Notes: generated from the letters alone by a model not told the origin. 64,000 bases of DNA from JBPYCR01 sp051846935 (GCF_051846935.1 NZ_JBPYCS010000012.1:21534-85533), one strand, 5' to 3'; positions 10,265 through 18,496 are shown, counted from the first letter of the stretch. Program-made: numbers and translations.

Positions 10265-10287
10265 TTGATTTTTTAATCATTCTCCAG
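10254..10287 (+). other. Hairpin spanning the fusA stop codon
   Basis: CTGGAGAA at the end of fusA pairs perfectly with TTCTCCAG just downstream, with an inner TGAT/ATCA pairing and a T-rich loop containing the stop region. Possibly a processing or stabilising element between fusA and the highly expressed tuf. A second stem (ACTAAGA with TCTTAGT, about 10305-10336) follows in the tuf leader. Confidence 0.5.
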
Positions 10288-10381
10288 TATAACTTGTATT
10301 AAAGACTAAGATAACACCAAGATAAATTCTTAGTTATAAATAAAAAATTAATGTTTCATTTATTAAAAGGAGGAACTATAA

Positions 10382-11572
10382 ATGGCTAAAGAAAAATTTG
10401 ACCGCTCAAAACCACACGTTAACATTGGTACGATTGGACACGTTGACCATGGTAAAACTACTTTAACTGCAGCAATCACAACTGTTATGAACAAAAGAAA
10501 CGGTTCTGGAACTGCAATGGCGTATGACCAAATTGATGGTGCTCCAGAGGAAAAAGAGCGTGGAATTACAATCGCTACTTCTCACGTAGAGTATGAAACT
10601 GAAAACCGTCACTACGCACACGTAGACTGCCCAGGACACGCGGACTACGTTAAAAACATGATCACTGGTGCTGCACAAATGGATGGTGCAATTCTAGTTG
10701 TATCTTCTGCTGACGGCCCAATGCCTCAAACTCGTGAGCATATCTTACTTTCTCGTAACGTAGGTGTACCTTCAATCGTTGTATTCCTAAACAAAGTAGA
10801 TATGGTTGACGATGAAGAATTATTAGAATTAGTAGAAATGGAAGTACGTGACCTATTGTCTGAGTACGACTTCCCTGGTGATGACATTCCAGTTGTTGCT
10901 GGTTCTGCACTTAAAGCACTTGAAGGCGATGCAGAGTACGAAGAGAAAATCGTTGAGCTTATGAGCGCTGTTGATGAGTACATCCCGAACCCAGAGCGTG
11001 ACACAGATAAGCCATTCATGATGCCAATTGAGGACGTATTCTCAATTACTGGTCGTGGTACTGTTGCAACTGGCCGTGTTGAGCGTGGTCAAGTTAAAGT
11101 TGGCGATGAAGTAGAAATCATCGGTCTTGCTGAAGAAGCAGGAAAAACAACTGTTACAGGTGTAGAAATGTTCCGTAAGCTTCTTGACTATGCAGAAGCT
11201 GGAGACAACATTGGTGCACTTCTTCGTGGGGTAGGACGTGAAGACATTAGCCGTGGTCAAGTATTGGCTAAGCCAGGTTCTATTACACCACATACAAACT
11301 TTAAAGCAGAAGTTTACGTACTATCAAAAGAAGAAGGTGGACGTCATACACCATTCTTCGGTAACTATCGTCCACAGTTCTACTTCCGTACAACAGACGT
11401 AACTGGTGTTATCCAGCTACCTGAAGGAGTAGAAATGGTAATGCCTGGCGATAACATTGAAATGAGCGTTGAGCTTATTTCTCCAATCGCTATTGAAGAC
11501 GGTACACGTTTCTCTATCCGTGAGGGCGGACGTACAGTTGGATCTGGTGTTGTATCATCTATTGAAAAGTAA
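10382..11572 (+). CDS. tuf: Elongation factor Tu
   Basis: EF-Tu, 396 residues, delivers aminoacyl-tRNA to the ribosome. Motifs: GHVDHGKTT (P-loop), RGITI, DCPGHADYVKNMI, NKVD, SAL. Codon choice is more uniform than in neighbours, as expected for the most abundant protein. Start ATG 10382 behind AAAAGGAGG. A 117-base leader with two hairpins separates it from fusA, and a strong terminator follows. It is the last gene of the str group; 1 kb of gene-free DNA separates it from rpsJ. Confidence 0.99.
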   Translation: MAKEKFDRSKPHVNIGTIGHVDHGKTTLTAAITTVMNKRNGSGTAMAYDQIDGAPEEKERGITIATSHVEYETENRHYAHVDCPGHADYVKNMITGAAQMDGAILVVSSADGPMPQTREHILLSRNVGVPSIVVFLNKVDMVDDEELLELVEMEVRDLLSEYDFPGDDIPVVAGSALKALEGDAEYEEKIVELMSAVDEYIPNPERDTDKPFMMPIEDVFSITGRGTVATGRVERGQVKVGDEVEIIGLAEEAGKTTVTGVEMFRKLLDYAEAGDNIGALLRGVGREDISRGQVLAKPGSITPHTNFKAEVYVLSKEEGGRHTPFFGNYRPQFYFRTTDVTGVIQLPEGVEMVMPGDNIEMSVELISPIAIEDGTRFSIREGGRTVGSGVVSSIEK

Positions 11573-11585
11573 TTAACTTTTAAAG

Positions 11586-11623
11586 AAAACCCGAATGGCT
11601 TTTAGGAGCCGTTCGGGTTTTTG
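11586..11623 (+). terminator. Rho-independent terminator of tuf
   Basis: AACCCGAA-T-GGCT pairs with AGCC-G-TTCGGGTT around a short loop and is followed by a T-run (GTTTTTG). This is a textbook terminator 14 bases after the tuf stop. Confidence 0.9.
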
Positions 11624-11664
11624 TATTTAAGAGACATAACGTACCATGTTCACCTACAATATAT

Positions 11665-11770
11665 GGTTTTTTGTCAAATGACGTTGGTGGTGTAGATTAA
11701 GTCGAGGAATACTTACTAATTAAGTAGAACGAAAACATGAAAGCTTGTGCTCTGAATTCGCTGGCTTGCA
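11665..11770. repeat. IS-end-like dispersed repeat, copy A
   Basis: About 106 bp clearly related to 57307-57411. Both begin GGTTyTTTGTyAAATGAyGT and share AAGTCGAGGAATAC and ACATGAAAGCTTG. The first 25 bases also match the arm of the 59-bp element at 32327. No second end and no transposase were found here, so this is probably a solo end of an IS. Confidence 0.65.
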
Positions 11771-12072
11771 AAATTAAACATGCAGACGATACAGGTACTA
11801 AAAACGGTACACAAATATCGATAATTACTTTACCTACCACAGTCACGCTTCCAACATATTTACGATTAAAGAAGCAACGTTTAGTAAGTAAATCGTGAAA
11901 TTTACAAGTAGATAAGTGATTCCTCTCAATGGATATGGTTTTCGACGACTTTTATTCTACAGGGAAATTCACTTGTCTTCTATTAAGAAATCAAATTGAC
12001 GTTAGTGAACTTTTATACGATGAAGAAGGTTTTCAAAATTAAATATCTACCTTACAAATACGAAACGAAATC
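11771..12072. other. Unassigned gene-free stretch
   Basis: About 300 bp between the IS-end-like repeat and the 263-bp mini-element. No credible start with a ribosome binding site, no hairpin of note and no recognised remnant was found. In B. subtilis the corresponding place between tuf and rpsJ holds ybaC; no trace of it was recognised. Confidence 0.4.
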
Positions 12073-12081
12073 TTCTCTCAC

Positions 12082-12344
12082 GTATGAGTAAAAAGTTTGT
12101 GGGGGGACACATGCACGAATCTAACTAGATAATATGTGATCAATTTTACTTCGAACGATATACACATGAATAACACCGTTGATTTTCACTGCAGGTGGAT
12201 GCTTTCCGCGGGCACGGCTTCAGCCTCCTCGGAAAGCGTAGTGTATATCTATTGCGGTCGGTAGGAATCAATACTAAAGTTAACGAATACAAAGAGAGGT
12301 TTTTTAACTTTTTAAAATAACACCCACAAATACGTGACTCAATC
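12082..12344. mobile_element. 263-bp non-autonomous mini-element, copy 1, with 9-bp target duplication
   Basis: Flanked by perfect 9-bp direct repeats TTCTCTCAC (12073-12081 and 12345-12353). Ends are imperfect inverted repeats of about 24 bp (GTATGAGT...TTTGTGGG against the reverse complement of CCCACAAA...GACTCAATC). Nested inverted repeats lie inside: GATATACAC (12157) with GTGTATATC (12241), and GCTTTCCG (12201) with CGGAAAGC (12230). It has no coding capacity. Copy 2 is at 58644-58891. Features match a MITE; the parent transposase is not in the window. Confidence 0.85.
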
Positions 12345-12360
12345 TTCTCTCACTTTTCCC

Positions 12361-12389
12361 TTGCAATCGTACTAAAAACTTTGTATAAT
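12361..12389 (+). promoter_or_regulatory. S10 operon promoter P1
   Basis: TTGCAA (12361-12366), 17-base spacer, perfect TATAAT (12384-12389). Sigma-A type. It lies just 8 bases beyond the right target duplication of the mini-element. Confidence 0.8.
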
Positions 12390-12427
12390 ATATAATCGTG
12401 CAATCAGTTAGATTTTGCATAAAATGA

Positions 12428-12456
12428 TTGCATTGGCTAGCGTTTTTCTATATAAT
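12428..12456 (+). promoter_or_regulatory. S10 operon promoter P2
   Basis: TTGCAT (12428-12433), 17-base spacer, perfect TATAAT (12451-12456). Second tandem sigma-A promoter, followed by a roughly 120-base leader that contains GC-rich short inverted repeats (near 12499-12530) before rpsJ. Confidence 0.8.
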
Positions 12457-12582
12457 AGAAACGTTGGTCATTAGTGATGAAGTGGAAGGTTGTTGGCACA
12501 CCCGGACCCTTTGCCATGGGTGGTGGTCAAGAAATTTTCATGGAGCAGTCTATTATAAAATGGACGAAAGGGAGGGAAGATA

Positions 12583-12891
12583 ATGGCAAAAGAGAAGATT
12601 CGAATTCGTTTGAAAGCATACGATCACCGTATTTTAGATCAATCAGCAGTGAAGATTGTTGACACAGCGAAACGTTCTGGTGCTAAAGTATCTGGACCGA
12701 TTCCGTTACCGACTGAAAAGTCAGTTTACACGGTATTGCGTGCGGTGCATAAGTACAAGGATTCTCGTGAGCAGTTCGAAATGCGTACACATAAACGCTT
12801 AATCGATATTGTTAGTCCAACGCCAAAAACAGTTGACGCATTAATGCGACTTGACTTGCCATCTGGCGTAGATATTGAAATCAAACTATAA
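12583..12891 (+). CDS. rpsJ: 30S ribosomal protein S10
   Basis: S10 (NusE), 102 residues, full length; a ribosomal head protein that also acts in antitermination with NusB. Starts MAKEKIRIRLKAYDHRILDQ with AAAGGGAGGG upstream, and has the loop SGPIPLPTEKSVYTVLR. First gene of the long S10-spc-alpha cluster, transcribed from the tandem promoters at 12361 and 12428. In firmicutes the S10 leader is not controlled by L4 in the enterobacterial way; no such structure was identified. Confidence 0.99.
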   Translation: MAKEKIRIRLKAYDHRILDQSAVKIVDTAKRSGAKVSGPIPLPTEKSVYTVLRAVHKYKDSREQFEMRTHKRLIDIVSPTPKTVDALMRLDLPSGVDIEIKL

Positions 12892-12923
12892 ATGAATGTT
12901 TTAACTAATAGGAGGTGTAACGG

Positions 12924-13556
12924 ATGACGAAAGGAATCTTAGGTCGTAAGATCGGTATGACACAGCTTTTTTCTGAAAACGGTGAGTTGATTCCTGTAAC
13001 GGTTATTGAAGCAGAGCCAAATATCGTTTTACAAAAAAAGACGGTAGAAAATGACGGCTATACAGCGGTACAAATAGGTTTTGCGGACAAAAAAGGATCA
13101 CGCACTAACAAGGCGGAAAAAGGTCATGCTGAAAAAGCAAACACAAGCCCTAAGCGCTACGTTCGTGAAATCCGTACGGCTAAGCTTGACAACTATGAAG
13201 TAGGTCAGGAAATTAGCGTAGAAGTTTTTCAAGAAGGCGACAAGGTGGATGTAACAGGTACATCTAAGGGTAAAGGTTTTCAAGGATCTATTAAGCGTCA
13301 CAATTTCGCTAGAGGTCCAATGAGTCACGGTTCTCGTTATCATAGAGGTTCAGGTTCGATGGGTGCAGCAGCTGACCCAGCACGTGTATTTAAAGGTAAG
13401 AAGCTTCCAGGACAAATGGGTAGCGAGCAAGTAACCATTCAGAACTTGGAAATCGTAAGAGTCGACACTGAGCGTAACTTACTTTTAATTAAAGGTAATG
13501 TTCCTGGTGCTAAAAAATCTTATGTAAAAGTAGCGACAGCCGTTAAAGGCAACTAA
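12924..13556 (+). CDS. rplC: 50S ribosomal protein L3
   Basis: L3, 210 residues, an early-assembly 23S rRNA-binding protein near the peptidyl-transferase centre. Begins MTKGILGRKIGMTQLF behind GGAGGTG. The extended loop with GPMSHGSRYHRGSGSMG reaches toward the catalytic centre, and LPGQMGSEQVTIQNLE is typical of the family. Standard position after rpsJ, 32-base gap. Confidence 0.99.
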   Translation: MTKGILGRKIGMTQLFSENGELIPVTVIEAEPNIVLQKKTVENDGYTAVQIGFADKKGSRTNKAEKGHAEKANTSPKRYVREIRTAKLDNYEVGQEISVEVFQEGDKVDVTGTSKGKGFQGSIKRHNFARGPMSHGSRYHRGSGSMGAAADPARVFKGKKLPGQMGSEQVTIQNLEIVRVDTERNLLLIKGNVPGAKKSYVKVATAVKGN

Positions 13557-13581
13557 TATACAGACGAAGGGAGGATATGTC

Positions 13582-14205
13582 ATGCCTAAAGTAACATTGT
13601 TTAAACAAGATGGATCTCAAGCGGGAGATGTCGAATTAAATGATTCGGTATTTGGTATTGAACCAAATACGCACGTGTTGAACGAAGCTGTAAAGATGCA
13701 ACGTGCTTCACTTAGACAAGGAACACATGCCGTGAAGAATCGTTCTGCAGTTCGTGGAGGCGGTCGTAAGCCATGGCGTCAAAAAGGTACTGGTCGTGCA
13801 CGTCAAGGTTCAATCCGTTCACCACAGTGGGTAGGCGGTGGAGTGGTTTTCGGACCAACACCACGTAGCTATAGTTACAGACTACCGAAAAAAGTGCGTC
13901 GTCTAGCACTAAAATCTGCTTTGTCTTCTAAAGTGAAAGAAGAAAGCATTGTTGTTTTGGAAAATCTTGTATTAGACGCTCCGAAAACAAAAGATGTCGT
14001 TCAAATGCTAGGAGCTCTTAATGTAGAGAGTAAAGCACTAATTGTAACGACAGAAAAGGACGAAAACGTTATTCGTTCAGCAAATAACCTTCAATCAGTA
14101 AAGGTTCTAACTGTAAGTGATGTTAATGTATTAGATTTGCTTACGCATGACACACTGATCTTAACGAAGGATGCAGCCGAAAAAGCAGGGGAGGTGCTTG
14201 CATAA
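13582..14205 (+). CDS. rplD: 50S ribosomal protein L4
   Basis: L4, 207 residues, whose loop lines the exit tunnel. The conserved loop is visible (RGGGRKPWRQKGTGRARQGS), with the residues that contact macrolides unaltered as far as can be judged. Start ATG 13582 behind GGGAGG. Its stop overlaps the rplW start by one base (TAATG), which suggests translational coupling. Confidence 0.99.
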   Translation: MPKVTLFKQDGSQAGDVELNDSVFGIEPNTHVLNEAVKMQRASLRQGTHAVKNRSAVRGGGRKPWRQKGTGRARQGSIRSPQWVGGGVVFGPTPRSYSYRLPKKVRRLALKSALSSKVKEESIVVLENLVLDAPKTKDVVQMLGALNVESKALIVTTEKDENVIRSANNLQSVKVLTVSDVNVLDLLTHDTLILTKDAAEKAGEVLA

Positions 14206-14492
14206 TGAAAGACTTGCGTGATATTATTAAGCGCCCGGTAATTACAGAGCACTCTGCTGATCTAATGGCAGAAAAAAAGTACACCTTTGAAGTTGATACA
14301 AAAGCAAATAAAACAGAGATTAAAACTGCTGTTGAAACTGTTTTTGGTGTCAAAGTAGATAAAGTAAACACAATGAATCTGAAAGGTAAATTCAAGCGAA
14401 TGGGTCGTTATGGCGGCTTTCGTCCAAATCGCAAAAAAGCGATTGTTCAACTTTCAGAAGACAGTAAAGATCTGGAGTTCTTTGAAGGATAA
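14205..14492 (+). CDS. rplW: 50S ribosomal protein L23
   Basis: L23, 95 residues, at the tunnel exit, a docking site for signal recognition particle and trigger factor. Begins MKDLRDIIKRPVITEHSADL and contains MNLKGKFKRMGRYGGFRPNRK. Its ATG overlaps the rplD stop by one base, and its Shine-Dalgarno (GGGGAGG) lies in the end of rplD. Confidence 0.98.
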   Translation: MKDLRDIIKRPVITEHSADLMAEKKYTFEVDTKANKTEIKTAVETVFGVKVDKVNTMNLKGKFKRMGRYGGFRPNRKKAIVQLSEDSKDLEFFEG

Positions 14493-14521
14493 ACAAATCC
14501 GAAGCGAAGGAGGGAAAAAAC

Positions 14522-15352
14522 ATGGCGATTAAAAAGTATAAACCAACATCAAATGGTAGACGTAACATGTCAGGATTGGACTTCTCATCCATTACGACAG
14601 ACAAACCAGAAAAGTCATTACTAAGCCCATTGCATAAGCGCGGCGGACGTAATGCACAAGGGAGATTGACGGTTCGTCATCAAGGTGGTGGCCACAAACG
14701 TCAATATCGTATCATTGATTTCAAACGAAATAAAGATGGAATACCAGGACGCGTTGCTACGATCGAATACGATCCAAACCGTTCAGCGAACATTGCACTA
14801 ATCCATTATGCCGATGGCGAAAAGCGTTACATTATTGCTCCAAAAGGCATTGAAGTAGGTCAAGTAGTTGAGTCTGGTGAAAATGCAGACATTAAAGTGG
14901 GAAATGCGTTGCCACTTGGAAGCATTCCAGTCGGAACAGTAATCCACAACGTTGAGTTGAAGCCAGGACGCGGCGGACAGCTTGCACGTTCAGCAGGTGC
15001 AGAAGCACAAATTCTTGGACGTGAAGGCAAATATAGTCTTGTACGCTTGGCATCAGGAGAGGTTCGCTTAATTTTGACAGCTTGTCGTGCGACAGTTGGA
15101 CAAGTCGGAAACATCGAACATGAGCTTACAGTTGTAGGTAAAGCTGGACGTTCACGCTGGTTAGGTAAGCGCCCAACAGTTCGTGGTTCTGCGATGAACC
15201 CAGTTGATCACCCACACGGTGGTGGGGAAGGACGTACGCCGATTGGCCGTAAGTCACCTGTATCACCTTGGGGTCAGAAGACACTTGGCTACAAAACTCG
15301 TACACGTAATAAGCCATCAGATAAGTATATCGTTCGTAAACGTAAAAAATAA
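14522..15352 (+). CDS. rplB: 50S ribosomal protein L2
   Basis: L2, 276 residues, needed for subunit joining and peptidyl-transferase activity. The conserved MNPVDHPHGGGEGRTPIG with the functionally important histidine is present near the C-terminus. Start ATG 14522 behind GGAGGG. A 141-base gap with hairpins (15405-15466) separates it from rpsS, longer than most gaps in this cluster. Confidence 0.99.
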   Translation: MAIKKYKPTSNGRRNMSGLDFSSITTDKPEKSLLSPLHKRGGRNAQGRLTVRHQGGGHKRQYRIIDFKRNKDGIPGRVATIEYDPNRSANIALIHYADGEKRYIIAPKGIEVGQVVESGENADIKVGNALPLGSIPVGTVIHNVELKPGRGGQLARSAGAEAQILGREGKYSLVRLASGEVRLILTACRATVGQVGNIEHELTVVGKAGRSRWLGKRPTVRGSAMNPVDHPHGGGEGRTPIGRKSPVSPWGQKTLGYKTRTRNKPSDKYIVRKRKK

Positions 15353-15404
15353 TTAGATATGAATCACAATAGAATCATATCTTGTCTCTTATTCTCTAAG
15401 GTTA

Positions 15405-15466
15405 GCAGTTAAGGAAGTTCGTACTTTCTTGCTGCATCTGTACAACGAAGGCTTTGAGATAAGCCA
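15405..15466 (+). other. Structured RNA segment between rplB and rpsS
   Basis: GCAG (15405) pairs with CTGC (15432) enclosing GGAAGT/ACTTTC, followed by a GGCTT/AAGCC hairpin (about 15450-15466). The first hairpin closely resembles one between secY and adk (23124-23155): both read GCAGTTAAGrAAGT followed by ACTTTC and CTGC. Function unknown; possible processing or regulatory element. Confidence 0.5.
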
Positions 15467-15493
15467 AGTTTACAAACGAAAGGAGGTTTATTC

Positions 15494-15772
15494 ATGGGAC
15501 GTAGCTTAAAAAAAGGGCCTTTCGCAGATGACCATCTGTTAAAAAAGGTTGCAAGCCAAAGTGAAAGTGAAAAGAAAAGAGTCATTAAAACATGGTCTCG
15601 ACGTTCAACAATTTTCCCTGACTTTGTAGGTCTCACCATTGCAGTTTATGACGGTCGTAAACATGTGCCGGTATACATTACAGAAGATATGGTAGGACAC
15701 AAGCTAGGTGAATTTGCTCCAACACGCTCGTTTAGAGGTCATGCCGGTGATGATAGGAAAACAAAACGCTAA
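15494..15772 (+). CDS. rpsS: 30S ribosomal protein S19
   Basis: S19, 92 residues, in the 30S head, in complex with S13. Begins MGRSLKKGPFADDHLLKKV behind AAAGGAGG and contains MVGHKLGEFAPTRSFRGHAG. Preceded by a structured 141-base spacer, followed by rplV after 18 bases. Confidence 0.99.
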   Translation: MGRSLKKGPFADDHLLKKVASQSESEKKRVIKTWSRRSTIFPDFVGLTIAVYDGRKHVPVYITEDMVGHKLGEFAPTRSFRGHAGDDRKTKR

Positions 15773-15790
15773 TGAGAGGAGGCACTCTAC

Positions 15791-16132
15791 ATGCAAGCAA
15801 AAGCGATTGCGAAATCCGTTCGTATAGCTCCTCGTAAAGTACGGTTGGTTATCGATTTAATTCGAGGTAAAGACGTAGCTGAAGCAACAGCTATACTACG
15901 TCACACACAGCGCGGTGCTTCTCCAGTTGTAGAAAAGGTTTTGATGTCTGCTGTAGCAAACGCAGAACATAACTACGAAATGGATCCAGAGAATTTAGTT
16001 GTCTCTGAAGCATTTGTCAATGAGGGAGCTACTTTAAAACGTTTCCGTCCACGTGCACAAGGACGTGCAAGCAAAATTAATAAACGCACAAGCCATATTA
16101 CAGTGGTTTTAACAGAAAAGAAGGAGGGGTAG
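15791..16132 (+). CDS. rplV: 50S ribosomal protein L22
   Basis: L22, 113 residues, whose beta-hairpin reaches into the exit tunnel. It begins MQAKAIAKSVRIAPRKVRLV, and the hairpin sequence RPRAQGRASKINKRTSHI is intact (changes here confer macrolide resistance elsewhere). Start ATG 15791 behind GAGAGGAGG. rpsC follows after 3 bases. Confidence 0.99.
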   Translation: MQAKAIAKSVRIAPRKVRLVIDLIRGKDVAEATAILRHTQRGASPVVEKVLMSAVANAEHNYEMDPENLVVSEAFVNEGATLKRFRPRAQGRASKINKRTSHITVVLTEKKEG

Positions 16133-16135
16133 TCC

Positions 16136-16777
16136 GTGGGTCAGAAGATAAATCCAATTGGTCTTCGTGTCGGTATCATTAAAGACTGGGAATCAAAGTG
16201 GTATGCAGACAAGGAATACGCTGATTTATTGCACGAAGATATCAAAATTAGGGAATATCTTGAAAATCGCCTAAAGACAGCTGCAGTTTCCTCAATTGAA
16301 ATCGAACGTGCAGCAAACCGAGTGAATATTACCATCCATACAGGAAAGCCGGGTATGGTCATCGGTAAAGGTGGTTCAGAAGTAGAGAAGTTACGTAAAG
16401 CTTTAAACAATTTAACTGGCAAACGAGTTCATATTAACATTGTTGAGATTAAGAAAGTTGATTTGGATGCTAAGCTAGTAGCAGAAAACATTGCTCATCA
16501 GTTGGAAAGTCGTATTTCTTTCCGTCGTGCACAAAAACAAGCGATTCAGCGTACGATGCGCGCAGGAGCAAAAGGAATTAAAACACAAGTATCTGGACGT
16601 CTAGGCGGAGCAGATATAGCAAGAGCAGAACATTACAGTGAAGGAACTGTACCACTACACACACTTCGTGCCGATATTGATTACGGTAACGTAGAAGCAG
16701 ACACTACTTATGGTAAGTTAGGTGTTAAAGTGTGGATTTACCGTGGTGAAGTCCTTCCGGAAAAGCCAAAAAAATAA
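16136..16777 (+). CDS. rpsC: 30S ribosomal protein S3
   Basis: S3, 213 residues, lines the mRNA entry channel and helps unwind mRNA. The KH domain GMVIGKGGSEVEKLR and the C-terminal DYGNVEADTTYGKLGVKVWI are present. The start is GTG at 16136, with GGAGGGG inside the end of rplV, so translation is likely coupled. Confidence 0.99.
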   Translation: MGQKINPIGLRVGIIKDWESKWYADKEYADLLHEDIKIREYLENRLKTAAVSSIEIERAANRVNITIHTGKPGMVIGKGGSEVEKLRKALNNLTGKRVHINIVEIKKVDLDAKLVAENIAHQLESRISFRRAQKQAIQRTMRAGAKGIKTQVSGRLGGADIARAEHYSEGTVPLHTLRADIDYGNVEADTTYGKLGVKVWIYRGEVLPEKPKK

Positions 16778-16795
16778 GGAAGGGGGTAGTGCATT

Positions 16796-17230
16796 ATGTT
16801 AATGCCTAAACGTGTAAAATATCGTAGACAACATCGTGGCCGCATGAGAGGTCAAGCAAAAGGCGGAACAACTGTGAGCTTCGGAGATTTCGGTTTGCAA
16901 GCAACAGAAGCATCATGGATAACAAGTCGTCAAATTGAAGCTGCACGTATTGCCATGACTCGTTACATGAAGCGTGGCGGTAAAGTTTGGATAAAAATAT
17001 TCCCTGATAAGCCATACACTGCAAAACCCCTTGAGGTTCGAATGGGGTCCGGTAAAGGGGCACTCGAAGGATGGGTAGCAGTAGTGAAGCCTGGGAAAGT
17101 ATTATTTGAGGTTGCAGGTGTACCAGAAGAAGTAGCGCGCGAAGCATTACGTCTTGCTTCCCATAAGCTACCGATCAAAACTAAGTTTGTTAAACGTGAA
17201 GAAATTGGTGGTGAAATCAATGAAGGCTAA
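16796..17230 (+). CDS. rplP: 50S ribosomal protein L16
   Basis: L16, 144 residues, near the A-site tRNA elbow. Begins MLMPKRVKYRRQHRGRMRG with GGAAGGGGG upstream, and contains RMGSGKGALEGWVAVVKPG, whose arginine is hydroxylated in some bacteria. It overlaps the start of rpmC by 11 bases. Confidence 0.99.
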   Translation: MLMPKRVKYRRQHRGRMRGQAKGGTTVSFGDFGLQATEASWITSRQIEAARIAMTRYMKRGGKVWIKIFPDKPYTAKPLEVRMGSGKGALEGWVAVVKPGKVLFEVAGVPEEVAREALRLASHKLPIKTKFVKREEIGGEINEG

Positions 17231-17420
17231 TGAAATCAGAGAACTAACCACTGCCGAAATTGAACAAAACGTTAAGTCACTAAAAGAAGAATTATTTAAC
17301 TTACGCTTCCAACTAGCAACAGGACAATTGGAGAATACGGCAAGAATTAGCCAAGTAAGAAAATCAATTGCTCGTTTAAAAACAGTTGCACGTCAGCGTG
17401 AACTAAGCGTAAACAAGTAA
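17220..17420 (+). CDS. rpmC: 50S ribosomal protein L29
   Basis: L29, 66 residues, a helical hairpin at the tunnel exit next to L23. The start is ATG 17220 (MKANEIRELTTAEIEQNV), inside the last codons of rplP. Longer in-frame readings from 17154 would duplicate rplP coding sequence and are not family-like. Confidence 0.97.
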   Translation: MKANEIRELTTAEIEQNVKSLKEELFNLRFQLATGQLENTARISQVRKSIARLKTVARQRELSVNK

Positions 17421-17444
17421 AATTGAGGGGAGGTTAGCTCCAAC

Positions 17445-17708
17445 ATGAGTGATCGAAATAACCGTAAAGTATATACCGGTCGTGTTGTTTCCGACAAAAT
17501 GGATAAGACAATTTCCGTAATGGTTGAAACGTATAAATTTCATAAATTGTACGGAAAGCGTGTTAAGTATTCTAAGAAGTTTAAAACACATGATGAAAAT
17601 AATCAGGCTAAAATTGGCGACGTTGTTCGTATTATGGAAACGCGCCCGCTTTCAGCAACTAAGCGTTTTCGCTTAATTGAAATCGTTGAAGAAGCCGTAA
17701 TTATATAA
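17445..17708 (+). CDS. rpsQ: 30S ribosomal protein S17
   Basis: S17, 87 residues, an OB-fold primary 16S rRNA-binding protein. Recognised from RKVYTGRVVSDKMDKTISV and DVVRIMETRPLSATKRFRL. Start ATG 17445 behind GGGGAGG. Normal position between rpmC and rplN. Confidence 0.99.
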   Translation: MSDRNNRKVYTGRVVSDKMDKTISVMVETYKFHKLYGKRVKYSKKFKTHDENNQAKIGDVVRIMETRPLSATKRFRLIEIVEEAVII

Positions 17709-17748
17709 TAGTCCGTGTTATTGTGTATCCGAAGGGAGGTTACAGCGA

Positions 17749-18117
17749 ATGATTCAGCAGGAATCTCGTTTAAAAATCGCAGATAACTCAGGAGCTCGTG
17801 AAGTATTGACCATAAAAGTCCTTGGTGGCTCTGGGCGTAAAACGGCCAATATTGGTGATGTTATTGTTTGTACGGTCAAACAAGCAACACCTGGAGGCGT
17901 TGTCAAGAAGGGTGAGGTTGTAAAAGCCGTTATCGTTCGTACAAAGACAGGTGCTCGCCGCAAGGATGGTTCATATATTCGTTTTGATGAAAATGCAGCC
18001 GTAATTATCCGTGATGATAAAAGTCCAAGAGGAACGCGTATATTTGGACCAGTTGCTCGGGAATTGCGTGATGCAAAATTCATGAAAATCGTATCTCTAG
18101 CTCCAGAAGTACTGTAA
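17749..18117 (+). CDS. rplN: 50S ribosomal protein L14
   Basis: L14, 122 residues, at the subunit interface; binding site of RsfS in other bacteria. Begins MIQQESRLKIADNSGAREV and has the signature RDDKSPRGTRIFGPVARELR. Start ATG behind GGGAGG. Confidence 0.99.
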   Translation: MIQQESRLKIADNSGAREVLTIKVLGGSGRKTANIGDVIVCTVKQATPGGVVKKGEVVKAVIVRTKTGARRKDGSYIRFDENAAVIIRDDKSPRGTRIFGPVARELRDAKFMKIVSLAPEVL

Positions 18118-18158
18118 GAGATAAGGTAATGATAAGCCCTATAGGAGGTGCGTAAAGT

Positions 18159-18470
18159 ATGCATGTGAAAAAAGGCGATAAAGTAAAAGTGCTATCCGGT
18201 AAGGATCGTGGCAAAGAAGGCACCGTTTTAGAAGCATATCCAAAGACAGAACGTGTTCTCGTAGAAGGAATTAATATGGTAAAAAAACATGCAAAGCCTT
18301 CTCAAGATAACCAACAAGGTGGAATTCTAAACCAAGAAGCACCTATTCATGTTTCTAATGTACTGCCGATTGATCCGAAAACAAAAGAGCCGACACGCGT
18401 TGGTTATGAAATACGTGATGGAAAGAAAGTCCGTATCGCTAAAAAATCCGGTGAAGCGTTAGATAAATAG
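18159..18470 (+). CDS. rplX: 50S ribosomal protein L24
   Basis: L24, 103 residues, one of the two assembly-initiator proteins of the 50S subunit. The KOW motif KGDKVKVLSGKDRGKEGTVL is at the N-terminus, followed by the typical GGILNQEAPIHVSNV. Start ATG 18159 behind AGGAGGTG. Confidence 0.99.
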   Translation: MHVKKGDKVKVLSGKDRGKEGTVLEAYPKTERVLVEGINMVKKHAKPSQDNQQGGILNQEAPIHVSNVLPIDPKTKEPTRVGYEIRDGKKVRIAKKSGEALDK

Positions 18471-18496
18471 TTTCCAGGTGAAAGGAGGGCGACACA

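Noticed and set aside
12474..12662. 62-codon frame overlapping the S10 leader and the rpsJ start
   Set aside because: It runs through the leader and into rpsJ in another frame; no similarity and no proper start signal.
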